A stretch of DNA of 29,449 nucleotides from Conoideocrella luteorostrata (Eukaryota > Ascomycota > Sordariomycetes > Hypocreales > Clavicipitaceae): NCBI GenBank assembly GCA_032433595.1, contig JASWJB010000435.1:1-29449 (forward strand), given 5' to 3'. The position numbers and the translations under genes were made by a program. The notes beneath the pieces were generated by a model. That model searched no databases. It was not told the DNA's origin and saw only the letters and a list, made by a program, of their open reading frames with translations. Below are positions 16,417-26,869 of this stretch, piece by piece. Positions within the stretch are counted from its first letter, which is position 1. Every line of letters begins with the position of its first letter.

Positions 16417-16687
16417 GGGAGAAAAAGAATAGCCCAATCCTTCTAGATCACATACTCAATTTACGAATGTGATGCATATTATTACTAAACACTTGCGTCA
16501 AGTCACGCCTTGGTAGATTACAAGAAAACAAATACAAATAACATTGTTCCTTGTCCAAGCAACTTTTTCCAAGCAACTTTCTTCATACTCTCTTTAAATC
16601 ACCACCCGGCCCTAACCCCCCCCAAAAAAAAGGGGAAAAACCAGACTCGGGAACTCCAATACTTCGTTTATTCTTTCACTATATGTA
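16417..16687 (+). promoter_or_regulatory. Upstream region of the enterotoxin-like gene
   Basis: Pyrimidine-rich leader typical of ascomycete promoters: a near-tandem ccaagcaactttttccaagcaactttctt (given here by position 16555-16583), tctttaaatc near 16592, and a C8-A8-G4 tract at 16617-16636. The ATG at 16688 follows ctatatgta. No specific factor site can be named. Confidence 0.4.
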
Positions 16688-19526
16688 ATGTTTGGACGCC
16701 ACTTGCTATCCGCAGCACTGTGTCTGCTATTGTGGTTCGGTGACAACCGTACCATTGCGCTACCTCAGCCGCCGCCCATCCCACCCCGACCATCCCCTGC
16801 AAAGCTTCAGCCGCCAGTTCCCGAAGCACCAACCACGAAACCACCGGCAAAAGAGTTTAGCACGTCAAGAAATCCAGAGTACGTTTTCCGTGGGTCGTTC
16901 TCGGACCCAGAAACAGTTGCAGCCCGAGGCGGGTGGACTCCACGTACTACGTTCGAGAATGAAGCGGCTTTTGAGTTATATAATATCCAACTTCAGAGAC
17001 CTGCCGGGGCTGTCATAGATACTGCATATGTTTCAACATCCGAGTTTTTTGAAATAGCGCGCAGCTATCCCACGGCAAACAACCAATACATCTATCGTAT
17101 TCGTGGCACACCGAATATGGTTGATATGTCCAGAACTTTTGGCCAATACATCAATGTTGACGAAGCGGAATTCGCTGCTCTTGGAGTGATCCGCTGGGAG
17201 CAAGTGCATGGTTGGATAAAGTCATCAGATATCGTGGATCAGTACGTTGTTGACGAATTCAGCAACCATAATTTCGAGAGGCTTTCGAAAGCAGGCAAAT
17301 ATACTTTGAATAAGTCCTATGATAGAAAATTCGACAATTTTAAAGCTGGAGGCGCAGCGCCCCAGCTGGCCGGATTTCCTGAAAACCACCCTGCCCGGCA
17401 ACAAGAGCCCTGGAAGGCTTCCCAAAATCATGTCAAATCTCCCAAGGATTTCGCTATTGAATTCATGAAGGACCACGGCAATGCAGTAGGATGGGACAGC
17501 AACGTCAAGTTTCCATTGGCCAACAGTCCCGACATGAAAATGTCACCAAAGCAAGTGTCAGCGACTGGGGATTCCGGAGTTCATGCAACCAAAGTCACTG
17601 CCAGTCTAGGGGCGGGCGATGAGCTGTTGTCTGATTCACCCGACAAAGACAAAAAGTCAGGTGCGTCCGGCCCTGAGACGCAACATGATAAGTCCAGTAG
17701 TGGAAAAGAATCGATCCTGTGTGATCCAATAAGTAAGCGAAACGTCAACTGTATCTCTATCAAGAACGGTAAAACAGGAGAAAGCGTTACACCTGATCTC
17801 GACGGCGAGATACCTAATGCGTTGTCCCTGGATGGTGAGAAAGAACTAGCACTTCCAAAGGCAAAATCTATTGCGGTAGAAGAGCTGGAACGCATTTCTG
17901 AGAGGTTCGCGGAAGAAGAGTTCGGGCGGATGGCGACCAAGAACGGACTTGGGATTTTAACAACACGAGCCGAGAATGCCATGTCTTTCGCCAAAATCAA
18001 GGCCAAATTCGAGGGATATACGCCGCTGACACCTGTCAAGGTGAACGCAAAGCCGAGCAAGATGGGCCGGCTGGGCGGCGCTGGTCTGGCTGGTCTGGCT
18101 GGTATTGGCGTCGGCCTGTGGGTCAAAGATACAATAGATGTCTTTTCGATCAACTCAACAGCTTTGGAACGGGCTACAGTTGTGACGTCGATCGTGCCTT
18201 TTCTCGGCTGTGTGGTCCAATCTGCCTCCAATATGGATCAGGGCAGCATTAATGTAGTCGACAATTCCGTCTGCGTTATCGCTGACGCCCTCTTGATTAC
18301 CCCAGCCTGGCCAGTCGGCTTGGTTTTACATGCGTTCCGGCCGATCTTGGATAAAAAATTCTGGGAGGATGCTAAAAAGTTCTGGGAATTACTTAATCAT
18401 GATGATCTGTACAGACGCTATTTCAGTGAATGGATCCAATATCGCAACAAGATATTACAAACCCTCGAATCAGATGCATTCATTGAGAATGTGAAGCTTG
18501 AAGCCAAGTCACAGAAAATTGGTATTATTTTCATGGCTGCAAGAGCAGCAGGTGCTTTGCGCGCGGGCACTCTACAAGCGGCTACCACTGAAGAGGAAAG
18601 AGAGAGAATCGAGAGGTTTTCTGAATATGCGGGGTCTAATGAGCTGCATTCCAGGATGTGTAATGAATTTCTAACAAAGAAGGAGGAGCTGAAGATAAAA
18701 CTTGAAGAGGACATCAACAATCACCTAGAGAAACAATTTGCGGAATTTGATTCACGGTGGTTCCACAGCTATCGCGAATTTTGGAACGACCAAAATGGAT
18801 ATGCATACATACCATCGGACATAGAGCCCTATTTACAAGAGATCAGGAGTCTATACGGTCGTGGCGCTCAACCCGGATTGAAGCCTGGGCCAGAGCCCTC
18901 TAGATACACGGCGCCTCTAGTCCGTAAGATAATAGATGAGATAGAAGGGCTCACCGACTGCTCTAACCATGGAGGAAACCGCACTGGGACAGGCAGTCGC
19001 TATGTATCCGGTTTGGAAGTACACATAATCTTAGTCATTTGTGCGTTCTTTGCTGACAATGAGACAGGTGATTTACAGCGACGACATCGCCCCAGTAGAA
19101 AACAGCGCCCAAGAAATTACTAATGAAAGCGCTGACATTAATTATGGTTTTGGTGGAAAGCAAGTTCTCTCCAGCACTGATCATCTCAGCCTGACACTAA
19201 CTCTTAATCTATATAGGTGTGTTTGGCTCGTTCCGATCTACACCAGTCATCGCAATGAAGCTTGCACCTCTTTTAAGGTAATAGTACAAGATAAGCCCAA
19301 CGCTAGCTACAAAGACTTGGCGAAGGGAGCGGGGGGTGGATTCCGTTACCTCAAGTGCCAGAAGGACCAGTTGAATAACAAGAGAGTTCACCAGGTGTCG
19401 CTGTATCGGAAGCCTAGAGACCCTATCACATTAGCGGATGTGCAGAAAAAGGGTTATGATGACTTATCTACCAATCTAAATGAAGGCCGCCAGGGTGATT
19501 ATTTGCATCTCGTGTGGGGGGTATGA
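16688..19526 (+). CDS. Heat-labile-enterotoxin-like secreted ADP-ribosyltransferase
   Basis: Predicted exons 16688-19003, 19068-19159 and 19217-19526, about 905 aa. Residues 1-25 form a signal peptide (MFGRHLLSAALCLLLWFG core) followed by a Pro-rich stretch. Residues 64-180 show the R-S-E ADP-ribosyltransferase signature: R68 in YVFRG, ARGGW near 79-83, S-T-S at 116-118 and E159-x-E161 before AALGVIRWEQVHGW. This is the fold of LT/cholera A chains and of the expanded enterotoxin_a family of insect-pathogenic fungi. C345 and C355 bracket a Lys-Arg (350-351), resembling the protease-cut disulfide loop between A1 and A2. Hydrophobic segments lie near 462-476, 497-513 and 528-550. Residues 804-905 form a separate C-terminal domain (DLAKGAGGGFRYL, ITLADVQKKGYDDLSTNLNE) resembling a MABP/beta-prism repeat. 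No B-subunit gene is adjacent. The NAD-dependent target is unknown. All frames are intact. Confidence 0.8.
19004..19067 (+). other. Intron 1 of the enterotoxin-like gene
   Basis: 64 nt, donor GTATCC, branch TGCTGAC, acceptor GAGACAG, phase 0. Without removal the frame stops at 19123. With removal the C-terminal domain is joined in frame. Confidence 0.7.
19160..19216 (+). other. Candidate GC-AG intron 2 of the enterotoxin-like gene
   Basis: 57 nt with donor GCAAGT, branch CACTAAC and acceptor TATATAG. Canonical GT donors nearby (19147, 19153, 19164) would break the frame; the GC donor keeps it. The stretch is also open when unspliced, adding 19 residues, so retention would still give a full protein. 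Confidence 0.5.
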
Positions 19527-19549
19527 ATTGGTTGGATAAAGGAGAATTC

Positions 19550-19745
19550 AGGAGAGATACTGGAGAGTTCATCATCAGCTAACTTTTTCCTCCTCCGAGT
19601 ACTGGCTTTTCCCCTCTCCTGACAGCTCCTATTGTAACAGACTTCCTGACCGTCTTTCAGACTAGAATCCTAACCTGTGACCACCACGATTATCACATCT
19701 TGAACATATTTATGGTCTTTAGATTAAACTCGTGAGATGTAATGC
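19550..19745 (+). repeat. Short composite repeat copy
   Basis: Starts about 25 bp after the toxin stop codon: catcatcagctaactttttc, two minisatellite units, tcctgaccgtctttcagact and accaccacgattatcacatc. It is colinear with the tail of the block at 790-900. Confidence 0.6.
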
Positions 19746-20484
19746 TTTCTGCAACGCTTGAACTTTTCAACGAGCTTATTAACTAACTAAATCAGATCGC
19801 GGCCGACAATCCCATCGTCAAAGAAATCGTCTTGGTTAGATTGCCCCACGATATCTAATAGATCCGATGCTTCTTGCAGCCTGTACGTTGTCCAACATTC
19901 GAACGTTTCAACGAGCTTGTCGGATTGACCCGCGATATACGCTGCTTATGCAGAACCTGTACGTTCCGAGATTTAAGCCTTTTCAACAAGCTCGTCAGAT
20001 TAACCCGCCATGTCTGATGCCTCCTGCAGCCCGTACGTCTTCTGAGAAACCTTTCAGAGAGCTCGTTAACTGACTTTCGATATCTAATGTTTTATGCAGT
20101 ATACGTCTACCAAGAATTAAACCTTTACACGAGCTCGTCAGGTTGACCTACGATATCAGATGCCCATACGCCTTCCGAGACTTGAATCGTTGCATCGTCT
20201 TCGTCAGTTACCTTGCGATATATAATACCTGTACGTCTTCCGGGAACTGAACCTTTTTGACGAGCTCGTCAGCTGACTTGCGATACCAGATGCCTCTTGC
20301 AGCGCCTGTATGTTCCAAGATTTGAACCTTTCCAGCGAGCTTGTCAGATCGACCTGCGATGTCTGATTCCTCTTGCAGCATCCGTACGTCTTCCGTGATT
20401 TAAGCCTTTTCAACGAGCTCGTCAGATCGACTTGCGATATGTATACTTCAAAAGTGCCTGTACGTTCCGGAATTGAAGCCTTTT
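19746..20484 (+). repeat. ~76-bp satellite array
   Basis: Nine to ten diverged units; begins with gcggccgacaatcccatcgt and ccacgatatctaatagatcc as at 2.4 kb and 13.06 kb. The array is cut at gaagcctttt by the solo LTR. Confidence 0.75.
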
Positions 20485-20673
20485 TGTTGGAATCCCTCGT
20501 CAAGGTCACGTGCCCACCCTAGCGCGCCTCTTTTATACGGCGCGCTTGGGGTCACTCACCTTCTTCTTTTTCTTCTCTCTAAGATAAGATAGTCACAAAT
20601 GTATTGAAATGTTTTGTTATTGATTTGCTTCACCTCGTGGTACCAGCTACTCGAAGCACCTGTGCTTCCTACA
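20485..20673 (+). mobile_element. Solo LTR, TGTTGGAAT...CCTACA family, copy 2
   Basis: 189 bp colinear with 3177-3368 (aatccctcgtcaaggtcacg, cttttatacggcgcgcttgg, gtgcttcctaca). Both flanks are satellite, but about 20 bp of the satellite unit and any TSD (ctttt, acctg) are missing. Its last bases contain the stop codon of the NLR gene on the other strand. Confidence 0.7.
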
Positions 20674-23600
20674 ACCTGCGATGTCCGATGCTTCCTGCAG
20701 AGCCTTGCTCTTCGCTATCTGTATCCTCATGGAAGCGTCCATCCAAATCTTTATGGAAGGCATCGCGTTTTCGCTTAACATTCTTGGACTGAGTGCTATC
20801 GACGTCGGTTTTCCATGGCCCCATCGTTTCTTGCAATAGCTTAACAATCTCAAGATGACCCTCTGCTGACGCCGCTTGGAGAGCGCTGCTATAGTAGCCG
20901 CCCTGCGCGTTGACGTCCGCTCTTTTGTCCAGCAGTAGCTTGACAATCTCAAGATGACCCATTGTTGACGCCACCTGGAGAGCGTTGCCATACTCGCCAC
21001 CTTTCGCGTTGACGTCGGCCCCGTCGCCCAGTAGTAGCTCTACGATCTCTAGATGGCCGTGATATGACGCCGCCTGGAGAGCGCTGCCATACTCGCCGCC
21101 CTTCGCGTTGACGTCTGCCCCATCGCCTAGTAGTAGCTTGATAATCTCTAGAGAGCCCCTTGCTGACGCCGCCTGGAGAGCGTTGTCATGCCCGCCGCCC
21201 TGCGCGTTAACGTTTGCCCCTTTACTTAGCAATAACTTAACAATCTCTAGACAACCCTTTGCTGACGCCGCCTGGAGAGCGTTGCTAAACCTGCCGCCCT
21301 GCGCGTCAACGTCTGCCCCCTTATTTAGCAGCATCCGAACAGTCTCCAGATAGCCTCCATTTGACGCCGCCTGGAGAGCGTTGCTATACACGCCGCCCTG
21401 AGCGTTGACATCCGCCCCCTCATCCAGCAGCATCTGAACAGTCTCCAGATGACCGCCATATGACGCCGCCTGGAGAGCGTTGCTATACGCGCCGCCCTGA
21501 GCGTTGACGTCAAATCCTTTGTTAATCAGAAGTCTTGCTGTACCTGTGAGTCCGCTGAAACACGCGTAGTAGAGGATGGGGCCTAGTGGGGTGGGACTTG
21601 GGCATTCCAACCAGTGATAATCAGAGTGGTATAATTCGGTCCATCGCTCGAACGTCTCTTTTCTCAGCAAGAATTCAGCCGTTGCTCGAACTACATCTTT
21701 GGACGCCTGAGCTAAAGCCGAATGACCCGTCCAGATCGCCGCTGTCAACATTGCCGCCGGGAAATTCCGCTCCATTTCGTAGTAGCTACCGTTTATGTCT
21801 GTCAGATATGTCAGACACGTTACGGTGATGGAAATGCTGGCGGTTTTAATTTCGAACTGATCTTTTCCCAGTAAATACTCTTTAACGGAAAAGTGGGCAA
21901 GATGGAGTTCAGTCTCCTCAGCATCAACGACTGTTAACAAGCCAGGACAGTAAGCTAAAATTTCCTCCTCGCTAAACAGTCGTCGCTTGGTGTTGAAACC
22001 TCGTGGCTCATGTTCTATCTGTGTTGCTATCACTTCTTTAGCCTGTGCTACGCTGAGAGGTCGCTTAGCATGCACTATAAATTGTAAGAGCCGCATCGCA
22101 TCAGTTTCACGATCTCTTGGTATGCTGTCTACCATGCGTTTGTATGTCTCTTCCAGATTTCGTGGCAAAGATGCTAAGGCTGTCTCGATAGCCGCCTCGT
22201 GAGGGCATCGAGCTAGGCTGTCCAATTGACAGAATGCCCATCTGAACCTACAGACCATTAGCGAACCATTAGCGAACCATTGGCACATAAGTTGAAGGCA
22301 GTGGGTATCTCACATCCCGTCAGCGCCGTCGCCAACCTGCCTCTGAATGCCCCCGAGAAGATCGTGGGACAGGTGTTTCCTCCGAAAGTCGGCTCGTTCA
22401 GAAAGCTGTGCCGCCACGTATGATCGTATGTCGGCGTTAACGGATTTTTTGTTAAGTGGTAAGCAGTTCTCTTTGCCAATCGCCGAGGGAATATCGCGCA
22501 AGAACTCGTGCTCTGGGCGTCCAGTACAAATCAGCTGGGTGTGGCTTAAGTCTGCGTTGGACGCCAAGGCCGTTATCCATAGGAGAAGTTCACGCCTAGT
22601 TGTCGACTCGTCTATGGCGTCCAGAACAATCACGACTTTCTCTCGAATTGCAAGCATATCGCACACTACATTTCCGAGCGTCTCTGTGGCAGGCTGATTT
22701 CGACCATCCTGGTGTGCGTGAAATAATACATCAAGGGGACCTGCAGAACCAGTCTCATGTTGGTACAGTTGAAAAGCAAGCGACCGCAGCATGCCATCTA
22801 GAGTCTGCTTTGCTGTGTCGTTAAAGTTGAAGAAGAAGCTCAAGACTAGGCGGTCGTTTTTCTTGGCAAGATAGTCTAGCAGCGTCACACTCAGGACTGT
22901 CTTTCCACATCCCGCGAGCCCATTTAGCCATAGATGTCGACGCGATCCCAAATGCCACTCCTGCAGGATCGGGCTTTCGAGAAGCCACGTGCCTGTTCCC
23001 TCGTGACGTAGCGTTCGTGCGTGATTGGCGTTAACAGACGGATCTGGAGGGCAAAGCCAGCGCTTGATCATATCCGTACGGAGATCTGATCTTATGGAAC
23101 GAGTCGCAGCCTCGGTTACAATGGCCGTCTGCTGCATGTGATTCATTTGCGCCTGAACTGCTTGAGGTCAACGGTGGTTCAGATTCAAATGCGTTTTATG
23201 CGTTACATGGCAAGCGTAACACCTACGTTCGTTGAGGGCCTCCCGAATTTCAGGCGTCCTTCCCACATCCACTGTATCAAGACCCTCGAGCAGTTCATTG
23301 GCGAACGCGGCTGCTGTAGCGGCTGCATAGTTCTGCCAGCGGTCATTCTTATGCGCATCCACGTAGTCACAAATCTCTCGGATGACTAGACAAGGGAGAC
23401 TGTTCATCAGACCAGCCGCCTCCATTTCGAAGCAAATGCAGTTATCGTCCAGGCGTTGCAGGATCTGTTCACGAGATATACCGTCCTTCACAACTGAGTT
23501 TCCGGAGGCGATAACACCGTAGTGGATGCGAGGCAGAGGCGTTCTTCGATCGCTTCGTGTAATTTCTTTCGTTTCATCGCAATGTACGCACACTCTGTCC

Positions 23601-24277
23601 TGTCCCACTGCCTTGTTTCCAACAAGCTCGGCAGCTTTGTGGACGGAGGACGGCTGAAAGAGTCTGTCGTTGTTGCTTCCCTGGTGGACAAAGGCAGCAT
23701 CCCCGTCTTGCTCTTCGCAAAGCACGGGATAGTCATTCACCATCTTTGCCAATATCGCAGGCATTCGTGATCTATTCAATTGATAATTCGCCTTAAGGAC
23801 CTGCAATCGTTTCAGCAGAATCTCTGGTGGGCTATCAAGCTGGCCAACTCGCTCGAAAGTCCCATCGCTTCGTTGCTTCCCGAGGTCATACTGGACTACA
23901 CCAGCGCTAGTGCCAGCAGGATGACTGACTACAACATCGCCAAGCCGGATGTCATGATTTGGTCTGGGAACACCGGCCCCAATGCCCACCAGAAGACCAA
24001 ATCGAATATGTGGAAGAGAGCTGATCATGCTCCACGCCGTCGATGCCGCAGACACTGTGCCATAGCGCCCAGCAGCCAGCGATGCGACGACAATATTGTG
24101 CCCTTTGATGCGGCCCCAAGTATAGGAATTCCTGTCTTTTTCGTGCTTGGTGAAGTTGAGTGGCGTTTCGTGCTCGTCGTCAAGCACAGCGATAGCTGCC
24201 GTCAGCTCCCTTTCAAGTGCGGTGATCCAGCCGATCGTGTACTGCTTAGGGTCCGAAAGTTGCACAGTTGGTGTCAT
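20669..24277 (-). CDS. NLR protein: PNP_UDP domain, NACHT, eight ankyrin repeats
   Basis: Exons (minus strand) 24277-23227, 23157-22314 and 22247-20669, about 1157 aa. Residues 10-340 form a nucleoside-phosphorylase-type domain (YTIGWITALERELTAA, LLVGIGAGVP, CFEMEAAGLMN, VIREICDYVDAHKNDRWQNY), the common N-domain of fungal NLRs and of related bacterial defence proteins. Residues 425-640 are a NACHT with Walker A GLAGCGKT (430-437), Walker B VVIVLDAIDES (525-535) and the GMFRWAFCQLDSL segment. A winged-helix region with LAHFSVKEYLL (near 748-758) follows, then eight 33-residue ankyrin repeats (about 853-1108). The repeats are nearly identical, apart from variable positions around xYSNALQAASxxG. 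The tail has KNVKRKRD, a possible nuclear signal, and ends in repeat-derived residues. Expected to be a cytoplasmic signal sensor in self/non-self recognition; ligand unknown. It converges on the toxin gene. Confidence 0.85.
22248..22313 (-). other. NLR intron 2, with tandem branch region
   Basis: 66 nt, donor GTGAGA, acceptor TCTGTAG, phase 2, restoring the family motif GMFRWAFCQLD. The 11-bp unit accattagcga (plus strand, 22254-22275) is duplicated, so the branch-like CGCTAATGG occurs twice. Confidence 0.7.
23158..23226 (-). other. NLR intron 1
   Basis: 69 nt, donor GTAGGT, branch CTGAAC or TTGACC, acceptor AAGCAG, phase 1. It joins EIREALNE to LQAQMNHMQQTA, linking the PNP-like domain to the NACHT part. 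Confidence 0.7.
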
Positions 24278-25239
24278 AATGTCTAGCTGTACATGTGTCG
24301 CTCCTGTCGGGCGTCGCAGTATACGGGGTTTGGTCGATTAGACGTTGGGCAGCCACGTATTGAAGTTTGATTGGGGAGCACTGTTCACCACGTATTCGAT
24401 TAGCACAACGCACAAAGAGGAGTCGAAATACAAGCTTTCTGTGCTCTTGCCTTCCGCGCAACTATGCAAGCGTAATGAGATTGTTTGGAGAGGGTTGTAA
24501 GGCGCCACGGGCCAAACTCCCGTTTGGTTGGGTACCGACGCTTCCATGTTTATGGCGATGTGGCAGTCTGCCTGGTGAGGAGCATTGATTGGCAGGCGAA
24601 GCACACGCATGCATAAGCCTTGCTGCGGCTGAGGTCAACCCGGCATTTCGCGTCGCGCACGTCGTTTCCGCCCTGTTTCTGAAGCGCGTTTTGTCTTTGG
24701 ATTTGTAATTATGGTGCCATCTCTGCAATAGGACGAATACTTTCGTGCTGAGCACATTGAGGTGTTGTGATAAAAGCGACGCGGGTTGCCTCGGTACAGC
24801 GGAGTGACGAGACTAGCCATCGGACTACGTGATACTACAGAATCCTATAGGCTACCCTGCAGACATTGTGGTTGTCTAAATTCTCAGCTGTACTTTGCGT
24901 TCACGAAGGACAAGGTGCTAGATTTGATAACCTGAGAGTTTCAACAGTATCGCTGGATTTATATATTGCATGGTTAACACCTGTAATGCGGGCAACTGCA
25001 AAGCAACGTAACTGATTACCAAAATTTGGACAAGAAAACACGACTTTGCCGGATGCAAGTCCATGCGTCAATGTCTGACGAAGTGTTTTTCACAGCGTTG
25101 CTAAGCCAGATTGTGCCGGTTCTTACAGGACCTTTTGCGAGACTTATACATGTATATACTCTGATGATAGTGAAGGGGGATTGACTTGTGTGTGCGGTTC
25201 CGGTCCCGGTCCAGCGTTGACAATAATAGGGGCTCGCCC
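24278..25239. other. Upstream region of the NLR gene; no other gene recognised
   Basis: Short open frames on both strands have no family resemblance. The minus-strand frame 24635-24820 ends in a basic KTKRASETGRKRRARRE tail but has no context. The region must contain the NLR promoter; no specific element can be pinned down. Confidence 0.4.
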
Positions 25240-25410
25240 GCAACTCGTCACCCAGCGCACCAACAGGCACGAAACCTGGCGCAAACGACTCGCAAAGACG
25301 CCGCGCACACGATGCAGTGAAAAGAATTACGAAATAAGGCACTCCCGGCGCGGCCGGCAACTCTGCGGCGGGCAGCGCACAAAATGCCGGCGGGATAACA
25401 ATGCGCAACT
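25240..25410 (-). repeat. Lead-module fragment of the composite repeat
   Basis: Reverse complement matches 8516-8660: cgccggcattttgtgcgctg, gccgccgcagagttgcc, actgcatcgtg, gcgccaggtttcgtgcc. The open frames here are repeat artefacts. Confidence 0.6.
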
Positions 25411-25533
25411 GACCAGCAGGAAGACAGCCAGGCCACCCATACTGGAACTAACGAGGCTCAAATCCCGTCGCAGTCTCTTAAAAAAACCGGCAGAGTGATA
25501 CAAGATTAGACCATTGGCTACAATTTTAGATCT

Positions 25534-25690
25534 TGTTCGAAGCACAGGAGCTTTTGATATGACGTCAAAAGGTTCTTGCACGAAGCAATAGGTGAAGCAA
25601 AGTATTCAATTCAATTAGGTCTGTCTAAGGGAGAAGAATAAGGGAAAGAGGAATGCCACCGAGCGCGCCGCTTTTATACGGCGCCGTCAC
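25534..25690 (-). mobile_element. LTR relic, TGTTGGAAT...CCTACA family
   Basis: Reverse complement has cggcgccgtataaaagcggc, ccttattcttctcccttaga, tttgcttcacc, cttttgacgtcatatcaaaa and tgtgcttcgaaca, colinear with 3230-3368. The 5' end is not recognisable. Confidence 0.55.
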
Positions 25691-26113
25691 TTTTAAACAA
25701 CTACTTATAGATAGTTTTCGGTAGGTCTGGGGTGGAATTCTAGTCATTTAGATAATTGATTAAGATAATATGAGGGAATTGTTATATTTCCCGATTCTAT
25801 TTATCTGGCGTTAATAAAGTCAACAATAAGCTTAGGTGTGTTATCGTAAACATATTCAATGCAGACAACATAATCACACGCGTGCAAGGACAAATAGAGG
25901 GGTGTGTAGTCATGATCATGTTGTTAATCTATTTCAGCCTACTCAACCACTAATTACTTTCTCTACTTTTATTAAACTACACTTTTCACGTTAACAATAC
26001 ACCACCGCAAACCTTTCAGATTGTTTCCCGCGTAAATTGCCACCGCCACGGTACTTGCCAGCCCCATACACAACCTATCTTACTTTCCACGAAAAAGTCC
26101 CATCTCCTTATTG
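25691..26113. other. AT-rich spacer, no gene recognised
   Basis: AT-rich intergenic DNA downstream of the 26.1-kb gene. It should contain that gene's 3' UTR (minus strand); an obvious poly(A) signal could not be chosen among several A/T-rich candidates. Confidence 0.4.
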
Positions 26114-26869
26114 CTAGTCAGAGGATGCTCTTGCTCTCAGAGAAGCATCCACTTTGTCGCGTACCTTTTTCGCCTGCGTGGAATTGTACAAAATAGATGA
26201 AAAGATGGTGCTGGAATCACCAGACTCCGACTTGAAGTCAATAGTTTGATCCTCGTTTATGATGATCCTAGTGCAATTGGTCTCGTTGTCTGTTCTTAAA
26301 ATGTGTTGTTTGAAGCCCTCCGTCTTTTCCTTGTTAATATTTTCGTTGCCGACGAGAAAAAGCGTGGATAGGGCGGCACCCTCGACGACTATACCCCCGA
26401 TCACTAAATTTGCACTCCAGATGGCCGCACTGTAGGAGAAATAACTCTCCTCGCATATGACAGCATTCAACACGGCACATGCTATTATTTCGGGGCCCAA
26501 CACACCGAAAGCTATGATTCCAAAGGCCGCCAATGCAATAGCACCAGATACACCCAGCGTGTGCTCGTCAACAAAATCGAAGTATTTGCGAAAGTTATTT
26601 GGATTCGAAAGATACATAGTATCATGTTCTTCGTTAAGCCAGTAAACCATCCACCAGTTTTTCCCAGTAGTTGTAAGCCCAGTCTCATAGTGTACTTTCA
26701 TATCCTCTGGCGCTGTTGTGTTTCCTGGCTGGATTACATCCCAATGATGAACGTCTCTGTACATGTTGCTGTACTTGTGATTGACCCAGACATCACGAAG
26801 TGGCTTAGGTCTGTTATTGTAAACCTGAACGCATGCTGTGCGTTGTACTGTTCCGCTGCATCGTGCCAC
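26114..26869 (-). CDS. 'Up-regulated in Daf-2' domain-like protein with hydrophobic region
   Basis: Open frame of 251 codons. Residues 10-95 contain VQVYNNRPKPLRDVWVNHKY, GLTTTGKNWWMVYWL and MYLSNPNNFRKYFDF. This pattern (NN...L.DV.V.HKYS..Y, TGF/LTTG.DWW.V.W, NP.NFR) I associate with fungal proteins labelled 'Up-regulated in Daf-2 domain'. Residues 105-175 are hydrophobic with small residues (GAIALAAFGIIAFGVLG, LVIGGIVVEGAALSTLFLVG), suggesting membrane insertion. There is one N-glycosylation-type NET near 215 and no signal peptide. The frame opens at a GTG (26869) after an in-frame TAG, with no in-frame ATG upstream of the conserved part. Either GTG/near-cognate initiation is used or a very short upstream exon exists (ATGCCTC then a GT lies 55-60 nt upstream). 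The biochemical role of the family is not known to me. Confidence 0.55.
   Translation of the reverse strand: MARCSGTVQRTACVQVYNNRPKPLRDVWVNHKYSNMYRDVHHWDVIQPGNTTAPEDMKVHYETGLTTTGKNWWMVYWLNEEHDTMYLSNPNNFRKYFDFVDEHTLGVSGAIALAAFGIIAFGVLGPEIIACAVLNAVICEESYFSYSAAIWSANLVIGGIVVEGAALSTLFLVGNENINKEKTEGFKQHILRTDNETNCTRIIINEDQTIDFKSESGDSSTIFSSILYNSTQAKKVRDKVDASLRARASSD

Noticed and set aside
17581..18231. 216-aa minus-strand frame
   Set aside because: Antisense shadow of the enterotoxin-like coding sequence with low-complexity composition; no independent start or intron signals.
16688..24277. Toxin and NLR as a two-gene toxin-antidote pair
   Set aside because: They converge, with a kilobase of satellite and LTR between their 3' ends, no shared promoter and no known functional link; proximity alone is not evidence.
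25016..25408. 130-aa minus-strand frame
   Set aside because: Most of it is the lead module of the composite repeat, seen also at 8516-8660.
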